Source: Histoplasma ohiense (taxonomy: Eukaryota > Ascomycota > Eurotiomycetes > Onygenales > Ajellomycetaceae). Taken from it: a stretch of 64,000 nucleotides of DNA. Under the pieces are notes generated by a model that searched no databases, was not told where the DNA came from, and was given only the letters and a program-made list of their open reading frames with translations. This document shows, piece after piece, positions 11,878 to 22,639 of this stretch; the first letter of the stretch is position 1, and each line of letters begins with the position of its first letter. The stretch is from the NCBI GenBank assembly GCA_017607445.1, contig JAEVHH010000004.1, positions 6,200,001-6,264,000 of the forward strand. The letters are read 5' to 3'. The position numbers and the translations under genes are program-made.

Positions 11878-13219
11878 GTATTATATAAATTATGAATTAT
11901 GAATTATAAATTTACAGATCAATTCATTCAATTTATCTGTATTCTCAATAATGTTTGATAGTTCTGCAGATATAATTTCATCAATTATTTCAGACTGCAA
12001 AAATCATTCTGAGTTCTCTAATCAAATCAATAAATGTATATAAAATAGTTTATATTTTTGATATTCAATTGTTTATATTTTAATCAACATTGATTCAAAC
12101 AGCTACTCAGATTTGAGAACATCAAGAAAATAAAAAATCTTTAGTATAAAAATATATACAATCAAATCTGAATAGTTTATTGCAGTCTAATTAAAGAGAA
12201 ATTTATAAGTAATTTCTTTTTATTCAGAATTAGTTGTAAATATAATGAAAAGAGTTGAGTATCTGTAATTGAAGATAATTGCTATAGAATTCTGAAACAG
12301 TTTATATATAAAATATTTACTGTCTGAATAAAAAACAGATAATATTATATAATGATCAAACTGTTCACAATTCATATCATCTATCTATATAGTATTACAC
12401 AGATCATTATATTAATCAGTATAGATTCTGATTAATCAATATAAACTCAGTTCAACTGTTATTCATCAATATTAATATAGACATCAATTAAATACTACTA
12501 AAACAAACATTCAGTCTGAAAAAGAGAAGCATCAACATCATTTTATTAAAAAAAAATAATATATATATCACATATACAGAATCAGATTATAACTATCACA
12601 TTTATTTTTATTCTCAACAGTATTATCAATATCATTATCAGAGCTGTTGTAAGTAGATAAATGATCTGCAAACATATTCATATCAATATATCAATTATAA
12701 TCTTCAGAAGAGAAAAGTAGAATATAATGCAGTGAAAAATATAATAAACTGTAAAAGTTAATAGATATAAAATTCAAATCAATACTAAGTTGTTGTAGTG
12801 TCAGAAAAATAATTTAAAGATGATAAGAGCTATTGAAAATATTCTGTATAATAACTATAATTTCTGAAATAGTAGATAGATTCTCTCAGCAGTGATCACT
12901 ATCTATCTTCAGCTGTATAATAAAATTCAAATCAATATATACAACAAAGCTATTTTATAGTATCTTTTATAGAGACTGATAAAACTGAATAAAAGAATAA
13001 ATTTTAGAAATATTAATGATCAACAATATAATAGAAAAATATAGAAAAACAAATGAATAAACAGTAAACAATATAATACAGATATAATTAAATATATTAG
13101 AATGTATAATAAAATTCATATCATTTATAATATCTGTATCAAATTGTAGATTATAAATTTATATTTATATAAAACAGATATTTTCATCTAATTCAGATTT
13201 TAACAGCTCTTACAGATGA
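11878..13219. other. AT-rich spacer
   Basis: Very AT-rich, with many runs of TATA and AAT and no coding trace I can support. B2 inserted into it: the TSD copies TAGAG are at 13220-13224 and 20369-20373. Confidence 0.5.
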
Positions 13220-13224
13220 TAGAG

Positions 13225-13495
13225 TGTAAGAGATGATTATAGATATAATTATAAGAGTAGTGTGAAGTACGCATGTAGAATGTTAAGAAGGTAGCAATCT
13301 CTATTATTCAAAGCTAATTGCTGATCTTCTAATATCTATGGATATCAGTGAGCATTATATAGGCAATCATTATGTGCTACAGCTGTCTATAATGCTGTGT
13401 GCTATGTTCCTTCTCATTAATTCTGATGTGTTCTGTGTTCTTCTATTGCCATATAGCTATTTTCTAATATAGATATCTCTGTTGTGTCTATTACA
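13225..13495 (-). repeat. B2 3' LTR
   Basis: 271 bp. Relative to the other LTR of the same element it has mostly C-to-T and G-to-A changes, for example GTTGTGTC against GTTGCGCC near its inner end. Confidence 0.9.
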
Positions 13496-14038
13496 ATTAT
13501 CTTCTTTCTTCAAAAGCCTGATCTTCAGAGCTTCTTACTGTGATGTGTGAAGTTTGTAATATGTGCTGTGTGGTTGATATTGTATGAAGTTTGCAGAATT
13601 GAGCTGAATTAATTGTTGAGATTAATTCTGAAGTATTGCTGTTTCAGAAGAATGTTTTTCCATCTCTGATGTCATTGCAGTTTAATCATGATTTAGACAC
13701 AACTTCTGAATCTCTTTTCTTTGATTTTTACACCCAAAAATTGTACCCTAACAAAATCATCACCACCATCATCATCAATGATTTTTTATTTAAAAAGAAT
13801 ACATCAATTTATCAAACAAAGTATGCTGTATTCTTCTATATGATTTTTATTGTGAAATTTGAAGTTTTGATTGTGTGATTGTGTTTTTCATTTTGGGTTG
13901 AGTTTTGTGTTGTTGCAATCTTTTTGATCAACATTGCAATATTGATTTCAATCTTCAATATCTGTTTTTCTTTTTTATTGCTTTTGCTTCTCCTTCTCCT
14001 TTGAACAAGGTCTTGATACTGATTAAAGTTATGATAGA

Positions 14039-15180
14039 ATGTCAGAACCAGCTGTTTCTGTTGCTGATTCAGAGTCTATGAAGAGTGATATACTGTCTGT
14101 CATTGAGAGCATTTGCTTGGGTTGTCTGGAGAGATTGCAGAACCCCTCAGTATATTCTTGCTTTGTGAACAATGGATGAATATGCTGTCACATCTGTCAT
14201 ATATCAAATAGAAGTTGTACTGCTGTAAGTTTTCTTAAACTGAGATTGTTTTGAGTACTAATAAATTATAGATGTCTGAGTGCTTTCATAAAATCAGTCA
14301 ATTTTTGATTGATGAATTTCATGAGATGCTGCTCTCTGATGAAGTTCTGAATGAGAGATTTGTCATGTATCAAACTACTGTTACAAGATTTGTACTTGAT
14401 GTGCAGATCTATAAGAATGCAGATGGGGTTCTAGAATTCTATATAAACTCTGATGATTTATTGTCACAGCAGAGTGTGGTATTTAATCATAGCAGTGTTT
14501 CAGAAAGTATGTTTTTGTATTCTGCTATTATATTGATGTCATTCTCACTGAATCAAGATCTTGGTATGTTATTTGAGTTGATTGATAATGTAGACAAAGA
14601 TGAGGAAGTGGATGATTCTGTTGAAATATTAGAAAGAAATACAGCAGTATATTGCTGTTGTTGTATTTGACATTTGACAACATCTCTCTGTCATCATTGT
14701 GAGTCTGCTGAGAGTTGATGTAAAAAATGCAAGCACTGCTCAGTGATGAAGCATGTCTGCATTCTGATAAGTTATTATTCAAAACAGATGTTTTTACAGT
14801 ATATAATATTAACTTTCTATTAGATGTCAGTGGATGCTGTTGAATTGACTCAGATGATTATCAACACTGCTGAGAATCTAATTGTTGCTGATGCAGACAT
14901 TTCAAATGTTAACATTTTGCAGAGTGCTGTGACTGTGGTGGTTAAATTCTTTGCTGTGAAGATCTGAAAGATTCAATGAGATGATTCTTCTGAGATTTCA
15001 GCTGAAACAGTGATTGATGAGATCTCAGTGATTACATTGCTGATCTCAGCTCTCAAGTCATCATTGAAACATCATGCTTCATCAGTTGAGAAAATCTGAG
15101 ATAATAAGCAGATTTGTTTTGATGATAATTTCTCAAATGACACTGATCAAACTGAGGCAGATCTGTTTTTTAATCTCTGA
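14039..15180 (+). pseudogene. Antisense three-exon accessory gene of chromovirus B, B2 copy (start codon intact)
   Basis: Plus-strand gene antisense to B2 gag-pol. Exon 1 is 14039-14224 (ATG kept: MSEPAVSVADSESMKSD), intron 1 14225-14271 (GTAAGT, TACTAAT branch, TAG), exon 2 14272-14766, intron 2 14767-14823 (donor decayed to ATAAGT, branch ATTAAC, TAG), exon 3 14824-15180 (ends TGA). The predicted 345-residue protein has a Cys cluster C-x2-C-x11-C-x8-C-x2-C-x6-C in exon 1 and CKKCKHC in late exon 2. Exon 3 is helical with no recognised domain. A TGA in exon 1 (14177-14179, CAG in B3) and TGAs in exons 2 and 3 disable it. A C/T-rich tract just upstream (about 13965-14005) resembles a fungal promoter. 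Possible roles are transcriptional regulation or nucleic-acid binding, but this is inference. Confidence 0.75.
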
Positions 15181-15189
15181 GTGGAATAA

Positions 15190-18100
15190 ATATATTCAGT
15201 AGTCATCATTGTCTTCTTCATTTTCATTTACTGACTGGCTTCTGATAGATTTTATTAAACTGTTTCAAGTACTTCTGACTGTTCATCAAGTTTTTCTTGA
15301 GTTTCCAAGAATTATCTGCATCTGTACAATCTTTTCATTTGACAAGATATTGTGTTTGACTGTGATATTGACATTTGTCTAATATAGTTTCAACTTCTCA
15401 TTTCTCTTGTGTGTCTATAATTATTGGTTCTGCTTGCAGGATTTGTCCGTCATGTGTGTGATAAGATTCAAGAAGAGAAACATGGAATATGAGATGAATT
15501 TCTTTATATTACAGTGTGAGTTTCAGTTTGTATATCTGCATACTGTGGATATCAATTATTTGGAAGAGACTCAAAAATCTATGATCTAGTTTGAGTGAGG
15601 ATTGCAAGATGGATATATTTTTTGCACACAGCATTACTCAGTTCTCTATCTTAAAGCTTTTTGATATATAATACTGATGATAATACTTTTTCTCAGCTGT
15701 TTTGATAGCTTTCAGACATTCTCAGATCTTGTTCTCTGCTTGCTTCATCTGTTTCACTTGTTCTATCACTGATTTTGATGTGTCTGTGCTTGGGGGTTCC
15801 ATGTCTATACAAAGTTCAGTTGGTCGGCCGATCATTGCTTCAGATGATGTTATTTTTATCAATGTGTGGAAGATGTTGTTATATACTCATTGCATCAGAG
15901 AACTCCATTCTATTCAATTATCTTGCTGATAGCTGCAATATGTGTGAAGATAATGTTCAATCATCTGATTCAATCATTCTGTCTAGTCATTGGTTTGTGG
16001 GTGGAATGCTGTTGATAATTTTTGTCAGATATGAAGCAGATAACACAATGTTGATCAAAACTTGCTATTTATTAATGAATCTCAGTTACTAATAATATTT
16101 GCAGATAGATTAAAGTTCTTTGCAATTCTTTATACAATAATGTTCACAAGTTCTTCTGCATCTAGCTCTGAAGATGTGGGCACAATTATGACTTATTTAA
16201 TGAATAAATCAACAAATACAACAATAGTATTATAGATTTGACTTCTCTTTTTATTATCTGACAGATCTTCAATAAAGTCTATACTAATTGTATGTCATTT
16301 TTTATCTGACACTGAATGTAATTGTAGCAATCTGTATGGCTTGTGCTGTGGTATCTTGATGTGTTGACAAACATCACAAGTTCTCACATATTCTGCAATC
16401 TCATTGCTCATACCATGCCACAAGTATTTGTGTTTGATTGCTTTGATGATTTTGTCACATTCAAAATGATCATCTTGAGAATCATTGTGATTCATTTTCA
16501 TTATTTCATGTTTTATGACTTTGTCTTGTGATATGTAGACTTTATCATCTTTTCTGAGCAGATTATCTTTATCTACTGCTCAGATTGAATGATTATCTAT
16601 ACTAGCATCACTCATCTCTAGTCTTCTATAAAGTTCAGATGTGCTGATGTCTCTATTCTGAATCTGCAGTAAGAGTTCAATGATAGATTTGACTATCTCT
16701 TTGTAATAGACTGTCTCAGACTCAAATATCTTGACAGCTAGAATCTGTGACATCAGAGTCTCTAGATTTAACTCTGTAATATTTGTGATCTTATTCTCAT
16801 TCACAGATGTGTTCTTTATTCTGCAGAGATTGTTATCATTGATGATTATGAGTTTCTTCACTCAACAATTTTCATTAGCTTGCAGATTTTTTCACATCAT
16901 CTTGATATATTGATCTAACTTTGTGTTTTCTTTTGTCTTTAGTGATTTAAAGATCCTTTTATACAGCTTCTCTTGCAGAGTAGAGAGCTCTGTCAAGAGA
17001 GCTGTGTGTTTTACAAAATCTGAGTGACAACTTGATACATCTGTGAGATTATTTTTCTCAGAATGATGCTCTATTTCAAAATTGAATACTGAGAGCATTT
17101 TCATTCAGTGAATCTGATGCTCATTTAGCTGCTTTGTTGTCATGAAGCACTGAAGATTGACATGATCAGATAAAACAGTTATTGAGTACCTGCTATCATA
17201 TAAGTAGTGATATCATTGTCTGAAAGCTTCTACAATTGATAGCATTTCTAAATCATATATTTGATAATATCTTTCTGCTTCTGTGAGCTTTCTAGACCAA
17301 AATGTGATTGGGTGTCAGTGATCATCATCCATTAATTGTGATATTACTGTGGTGATTGCAACATCAGATCCATCCATTTCTATACAGAGTTTTCACTGTG
17401 GATTGAAGTGGACCAACAATGGTGTTTTTGTAAAGCATTCTTTTAACTGCAAAATTGTGTGCTTGCAGTTTTCATCTAACTGAACAGATGTGTTATTCTT
17501 CCCTCTTTTCATTTTGTAATCTTTTAACAATTCAGTCAGAGGTGCTGTTATTATCAAGAACTTGTATATGAATTGATGATAGAAATTGATGAATTCTAGA
17601 AATATTTGCAATTCATTTATAGTTCACAGTTCTGATCAATCTAGAATTGTGTTGACACAGTGTTTCTTGACAGTAATGCTCTGCATGGTAATCACAAAAC
17701 TCAAAAATTCAATTTCTGTTGCATGAAATGTGCACTTACTAAGTTTGGCATATAGTCTCCAACACCTTAACCATTCCAGTACACTCTTAACATGGATGAT
17801 ATGCTTGTCAAGTGTGTTTGAATAGATTATGATATTGTCAAGATAAGCCACACAATATACATCTAAAAGGTCACTGAGAGCTTTGTTGATATAAAATTGA
17901 AAGATCACAGAGACATTGATTAGCTCAAAAGATAAGACTAGATATTCAAAGTGTCTATATTGTGTTTGAAATGCTGTTTTTCATTCATCCTCTGTTTGTA
18001 TGCAAATTCTATGATACATGTCTCTAAGATTCAGCTGTGTATATATTTTGACACCTGCTAATCTATCAAGTATTTCACTTATTAAGAGCAGTGGATATTG

Positions 18101-18600
18101 ATTCTTGACTGTTATTTCATTCAATTCTTGATAATTCATGCAAAGATGCAGGGTTTCATCTTTCTTCAGTGTGAATAGCACTGATGTGTCAACTGAGCTC
18201 TTGGATGAATGTATTCAATTCTTTTCTAATGTCTTTTCAATATATTCTTGGAGGACAGAGAGTTCTTGAGGTGATAAGTTATATATCAGTTGGTATGAGG
18301 GTTTCTTGTCAGATTTGAGATCTATAGCATGATCATGAGGTGTGTGTTCTGTGTCAGATATGTCTTCTTGAAATACATTTAGATAATCTTTATAATCATC
18401 TGAGATATTTGGCTCAGTTGCTGCACTCACAGCTTGTAATGGTAAGACAGCAAATATAATATTATCATCATTGATTAGTGTTGTGAATTCTTTAGCAGTA
18501 TTCAGATGCACATGATTAATATTTGATGCTTTTCTATAGATTCAGCATCTTCACACTCAATTGATATCAGAGTTCACAGCTTTCAACTATGACATGCTCA
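15190..18600 (-). pseudogene. B2 pol remnant: RT, RNase H, integrase, chromodomain
   Basis: On the minus strand, 18511-18215 is the protease-RT spacer with the start of RT (AIDLKSDKKPSYQLIYNLSP). RT continues with LNEITVKNQYPLLLISEILDRL and YLDNIIIYS near 17845, where the second catalytic Asp of YLDD is now Asn. The RT/RNase H linker LEFINFYHQFIYKF lies near 17590. Integrase has the zinc finger YVRTCDVCQHIKIPQHKPY near 16400-16340. The chromodomain is near 15395-15265. Stops, mostly TGA at Trp or Arg positions, break it throughout. Confidence 0.8.
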
Positions 18601-19992
18601 AAATTACATTATATCTGCTAATGTTGGCTTCTTTGAAATGATGGAATTCTTCTCAGAGGACATGTTCATCATCAATAATCTTCATTGCAGCTCTTTGTTG
18701 TTCATATGATTTAATCTTATGATTATCAACTGCTTCCACTACTTTTGATTTATCTTCTGTCTTTGAGAAATATTTTGATGTTCAGATATGAGATATGAAG
18801 TTTGCATCTGTGTCAGAATTCACTAGCATCCATATCATCAACCATTCTGCTTCTGTCAGCATTCATGTATTCATCATCAATAATCATTTATCTCACAGTT
18901 TAGTTGTTCATATTCTCAATGCAGCAGCTGCTTCTATGATTGAAATTGTTGATTTTTTGCTTATTGAATTTGATTGTGCTTTTTGAAGTGTAATATTCAA
19001 CAATCATTTGCAATATGACTCTTCTTATGGCAGTGAGAACACTTCTTCATTCAGTTATATTTATCTTTTTTGATTTGTTCAGTTGAATCTGTTTGTTCCT
19101 CTTGTTTTCTCTTGTTTCAACAGTTGCTAGATTTATCAGAACAATGCTGATTCTCTATGAATATCACAGATCTTTCTTTGTGAATAGTATGCTGTTGCTC
19201 TGATATATTTTCCTTGAGAGTCTGTAGAGTTTGAAGCAACTCTTTGTAGTTCTGAGGCTCTTGATTTCAATGATTGAGTTCTGTGTGTAATATCTTCAAT
19301 GTCTTACTATACAAATTATCCATTCTTTGTTCTTCACTATATGAGGGTAAGTAGTATTCTCAGTCTTTGAAATATTTAGAGAAATTGTGTATTGATTGTC
19401 ACTTTTGTTGCTTTGTATCTTGAAACTTTTGACTCATCAATCAGTGCTGGTTCTGTGGATTGTTAATTTGCATTTCTAGATGTGATAGCATATTGTCAAA
19501 AGTCAACAGTGTTGCTCCTCCATGTCTCTTATATGATGATACAAAATTCAACCATTTCTGCTTAATGTGGGTGTCAAGGTAGAGTTTAGCATCATTTATC
19601 TTATGTTTCTTCTTTCAATAATACTGATGATGACATGTAAAGAGAGTCAATATGTGATTTTTATAGTTCTTGAATTCTAACATATTTTTTTCTCAATAAT
19701 AGTTCTTAATCTCTAATCTCAGTGATGTTTCATTATCATTGTCTGTATTGTTCACAGATTGATTTTGCAGTGGTTCTGTGGTGATATTCTGAATTAATTG
19801 AGACTCAATGAGAGTATCTCCATGAATCTGCACTTCCAACTCATTGAGTTGCTGTTGTGCATGCAGAATAGTTAATTGCTGCTCTCATTCACAGATTTGA
19901 TCATTCAACTGTTGCAAACACACATTGTGATCATTGAAGATGGTAGAGGATTCAGATTGATTTTCAAGAGATCTTGTGCATGTTGAGATCAT
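18560..19992 (-). pseudogene. B2 gag and protease remnant
   Basis: Gag starts at the ATG at 19992 and matches the B3 and B5 gags (LEFKNYK, LTLFTCH, LNFVSSYKR ... LTFDNMLSHLEMQI near 19560-19470). A CCHC-type knuckle lies near 19040-19010, and a protease segment with LVNSD (D-to-N at the expected DSG) near 18835 and ILSMS near 18590. Gag packages element RNA; protease cleaves the polyprotein. In-frame stops make it non-functional. Confidence 0.65.
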
Positions 19993-20097
19993 CTTATGTG
20001 TTTTGACTAATGTTATGTGTTTTAACTAACATTGTGTGCTTTATTGTAGATGTGTGTAACAACAGACCACTCAAATAGAGTTATGAGCAATTAGAAT

Positions 20098-20368
20098 TGT
20101 AAGAGATGGTTATAGATATAATTATGAGAGTAGTGTGAAGTACATATGTAGAATGTTAAGAAGGTAGCAATCTCTATTATTCAAAGCTAATCACTGATCT
20201 TCTAATATCTACAGATATCAGTGAGCATTATATAGATGATCATCATGTGCTACAGCTGTCTATAGTGCTGTGTGCTATGTCCCTTCTCATTAATTCTGGC
20301 GTGTTCTGTGTTCTTCTATCGCCATATAGCTATTTCCTAATATAGATATCTCCGTTGCGCCTATTACA
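20098..20368 (-). repeat. B2 5' LTR
   Basis: 271 bp. Contains the TATATAATGCTCACTG region (minus strand) and is followed in element direction by the leader at 20097-19993. Confidence 0.9.
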
Positions 20369-20373
20369 TAGAG

Positions 20374-21358
20374 TTTTCTTTATATTTGAAATAATATCAA
20401 ATTATCAGTAGTCAGATAATCAAGATATGAATTCTGTTTATATTTAAAAAATATAAATATCAGAAGTTCAGAACAGAGTTGTAATTTTAAATATATCTAC
20501 AAAAATACTTTATATCAATTGTATTGTTATTAAACAGTTTATATAACTCTAATGAAAATTCTCAGACAAATGATAATCTCACAGCATCTTTTATACAGTA
20601 TATAAAAAATATTGAAAAAGTTTTTGATAATTTATATACATATTTATTAATTCAATACTTAACTCTGTAGACAGAGCAGTAAACATTCATTTAATTAAAA
20701 TTGAATAATTGATAGTGATAAATATAGAAGTGAAAGTCACAGAGAATAGATCAGCAATTATAAATAATTGAAAAATTAACAATTGATTCAGAAATAGTTG
20801 AATCAATTCAAATATCAAAATCATCAAAAATCAGCTGATTCAGTAAATTCATATATATATAATCAGCAAACTCATTCTGCTGCAGAAACTGCAATAGCAG
20901 CTGTCAAATAATGATATTTAATATTATAGATATATTTATAATTGTGAGCTCAGCAGTCAATGCAGTTCTTGAAGATATAAATAATAGTATAAAATAAATG
21001 AGATAGACAGTTTTCACAGTATATATTACAGTATAACAACTCAATTTATTATAAATTGAGCACAGAAAAAACTACATCTATTAATAATAGATGAAAGATT
21101 TGAACTGAATATATCTCATATATACAATATTAAACTTGACAGTATGTAGAGTATGTACAGAATAATGTATTGAAATTTGAATTGAGACTATTCAAATATA
21201 CTGAGAAAATAAGAATCACCACACACTGAATAGAGACACATGAAATGAGTATATTAATAAATATATATATAGATTGTAATGAATGTAAAGAAGAATATAA
21301 AAAATATAAATATAGTAGAGAATATCTGTAAAAAAAGAATAAAGATTAATATTAAAAC
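20374..21358. other. AT-rich spacer
   Basis: Continues the AT-rich DNA split by B2. A small inverted repeat, CTCAATTTAT/ATAAATTGAG, is near 21039-21059. No coding trace. Confidence 0.5.
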
Positions 21359-21440
21359 TGTACAGGAAGCTATTCAATTCATTTATAGATTTGATGAGAT
21401 TTATATAACATCATATGAGATTATATTACAGAATATTACA

Positions 21441-21488
21441 GTATTTTTTTCAGGAAAAAAGTTGGTTTTTCTATAATATAAAGAGAGA
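21441..21488. repeat. Conserved ~45-bp segment shared with 28872-28920
   Basis: TTTTTTTCAGG.AAAAAGTTGG followed by TTTTTCTATAATATAAAGAG occurs here and again at 28872-28920. It suggests ends of one degenerate repeat family on both sides of A1. At its right edge ATAAAGAGA faces TCTCTTTAT. Confidence 0.6.
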
Positions 21489-21580
21489 TTCTCTTTATAC
21501 AATTTTTTCTTTTGATTTCTTTTCTCTTTCTTTTCTTAATCAATTCATAATCTATTGTTAATTGAAGTATATCTGTTACA
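21484..21580 (+). mobile_element. LTR A remnant with internal deletion
   Basis: About 97 bp matching the 3' end of LTR A in plus orientation (CTTTTGATTTCTTTTCTC ... ATTGAAGTATATCTGTTACA). About 30 bp around GTAATTAGAATAGTACC is missing. Confidence 0.7.
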
Positions 21581-21662
21581 TGTACAGAGAGCTGTTCAAT
21601 CCATTCATGAATTTGATGAGGTTCACGTGATATCACGTGAGGTCATGTTACAGTATTTTTTA

Positions 21663-21760
21663 TTAATGGGTACTACTGTTGGCTCTAGGCTGTCTATCAT
21701 GGACTAGCGCACCGCACATATATGCCTCAGCTGCTGACATGCTAATACAACCACTTAGAT
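21663..21760. repeat. Repeat shared with 28735-28800 (GGACTAGCGCACCGCACATA core)
   Basis: GTTGGCTCTAGGCTGTCTAT then CATGGACTAGCGCACCGCACATAT recurs at 28748-28800 with CpG-preserving bases (CCCTCGGCTGCC, CACGGACTAG). The two copies flank the small ORF and A1, so they may be terminal repeats of a non-autonomous element. Confidence 0.55.
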
Positions 21761-21926
21761 ATCTCACAGATTATGATCTGAATTGCTTGTTTTTTTATTA
21801 AATCTTCCACTGCTCATCTAATGTCTTGTGAGCTGCTACACTGATCAGCAGAAGGAATTCTGATGAAGGCTACAAGAGCTTTGATTGCAGAAAAAGATTA
21901 TAAATTGATTGATATAGAGAGGGAGA

Positions 21927-22029
21927 ATGCCTTCTAGAACCCAAGCTACCATGAGAATGGATATCTCAGCTAGCAATGAGAAATACAAATCTACCACTAC
22001 CTCTGAGTCACCGGACCCAACAACGACCG
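21927..22029 (+). pseudogene. First part of a small ORF split by chromovirus A1
   Basis: An open frame starts MPSRTQATMRMDIS and is cut after 34 codons by the A1 insertion, whose TSD GACCG is 22025-22029. The frame resumes exactly at 28243 once A1 and one TSD copy are discounted, giving about 168 residues in all. It retains CpGs (CACCGG, CAACGACCG). It looks like a short Ser/Thr-rich then coiled-coil protein, possibly a truncated gag. Function unknown. Confidence 0.6.
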
Positions 22030-22626
22030 TGTAACGGGTGTACTTCGATTAACGATTTGGTACTATTCTAATTACAGATTACGAATTGATTAAGGAAAGA
22101 AAGAGAAAAGAAATCAGAAGAAAAGGTCATATGAAGAGGGTTCTTATAGAGGAAAGTTCAGAGTGGAAGAATATCAGAAGCTGCTCCACAGTGAAGTGCA
22201 GAGTGAAAGAACATTAAGAGATATGTGTAAGAATTGTTAGAAGCTACACAAGTGCAGAATGTGGAGCAGAGAAATCATTGAGAGCTACACAGAAGAATTG
22301 TTAGAGACTACATGAGTGTGAAACACAGAGCAGAAGAATGTAAGAAGCTACATGAAAGAATCATTAGAGACTACATAAGTGCAGAGCACAGAGTGGGAGA
22401 ATGTAAGAAGCTATGTGAAAGAATTGTTAGAGACTATATGAGTGCAGAGCACAGAGTGGAAGAACATTAAGAGCTACACAGAAGAATTGTTAGAAACTAC
22501 ACAAGCACAGAGCATGAAGCAGAAGAACATTGAGGGTTACATGAGATCACAACAGCCAGGAATGAGCAGATGCAGAAGGGGAGTTGATTGTGTAAGTTAA
22601 TTACTAACAGATGCTAACCCATCACA
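22030..22626 (-). repeat. A1 3' LTR
   Basis: 597 bp with the 62-bp tandem repeats. It is preceded in element direction by the polypurine tract at 22627-22640 (GGTAGGGGGGATAA on the minus strand). Confidence 0.9.
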
Positions 22627-22639
22627 TTATCCCCCCCTA

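Larger units (their letters stand above)
13225..20368 (-). mobile_element. Chromovirus B copy B2, full length, TSD TAGAG
   Basis: Complete Ty3/gypsy element of 7144 bp. LTRs are 13225-13495 and 20098-20368 (271 bp each, TGTAAGAG...CTATTACA), flanked by the 5-bp direct repeat TAGAG. On the minus strand the order is 5' LTR, leader, gag, protease, RT, RNase H, integrase, chromodomain. The accessory gene is on the plus strand before the 3' LTR. The 20098-20368 LTR keeps CpGs (TCCGTTGCGCC) that 13225-13495 has lost. All coding parts have stops. Confidence 0.9.
21359..21662. repeat. ~80-bp direct repeat, one arm mutated and one arm intact, around an A LTR remnant
   Basis: The arms are 21359-21447 and 21580-21662 (TGTACAG..AGCT.TTCAAT.CATT...). 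The right arm contains the perfect 18-bp palindrome TCACGTGATATCACGTGA at 21623-21640. In the left arm the matching bases are TTATATAACATCATATGA. Nearly all differences make the left arm T or A where the right has C or G. Confidence 0.75.

Noticed and set aside
21927..22029. An intact host gene at the A1 insertion site
   Set aside because: The joined frame is short, low in complexity at its end and lies between copies of another repeat. A remnant of a mobile element is more likely.
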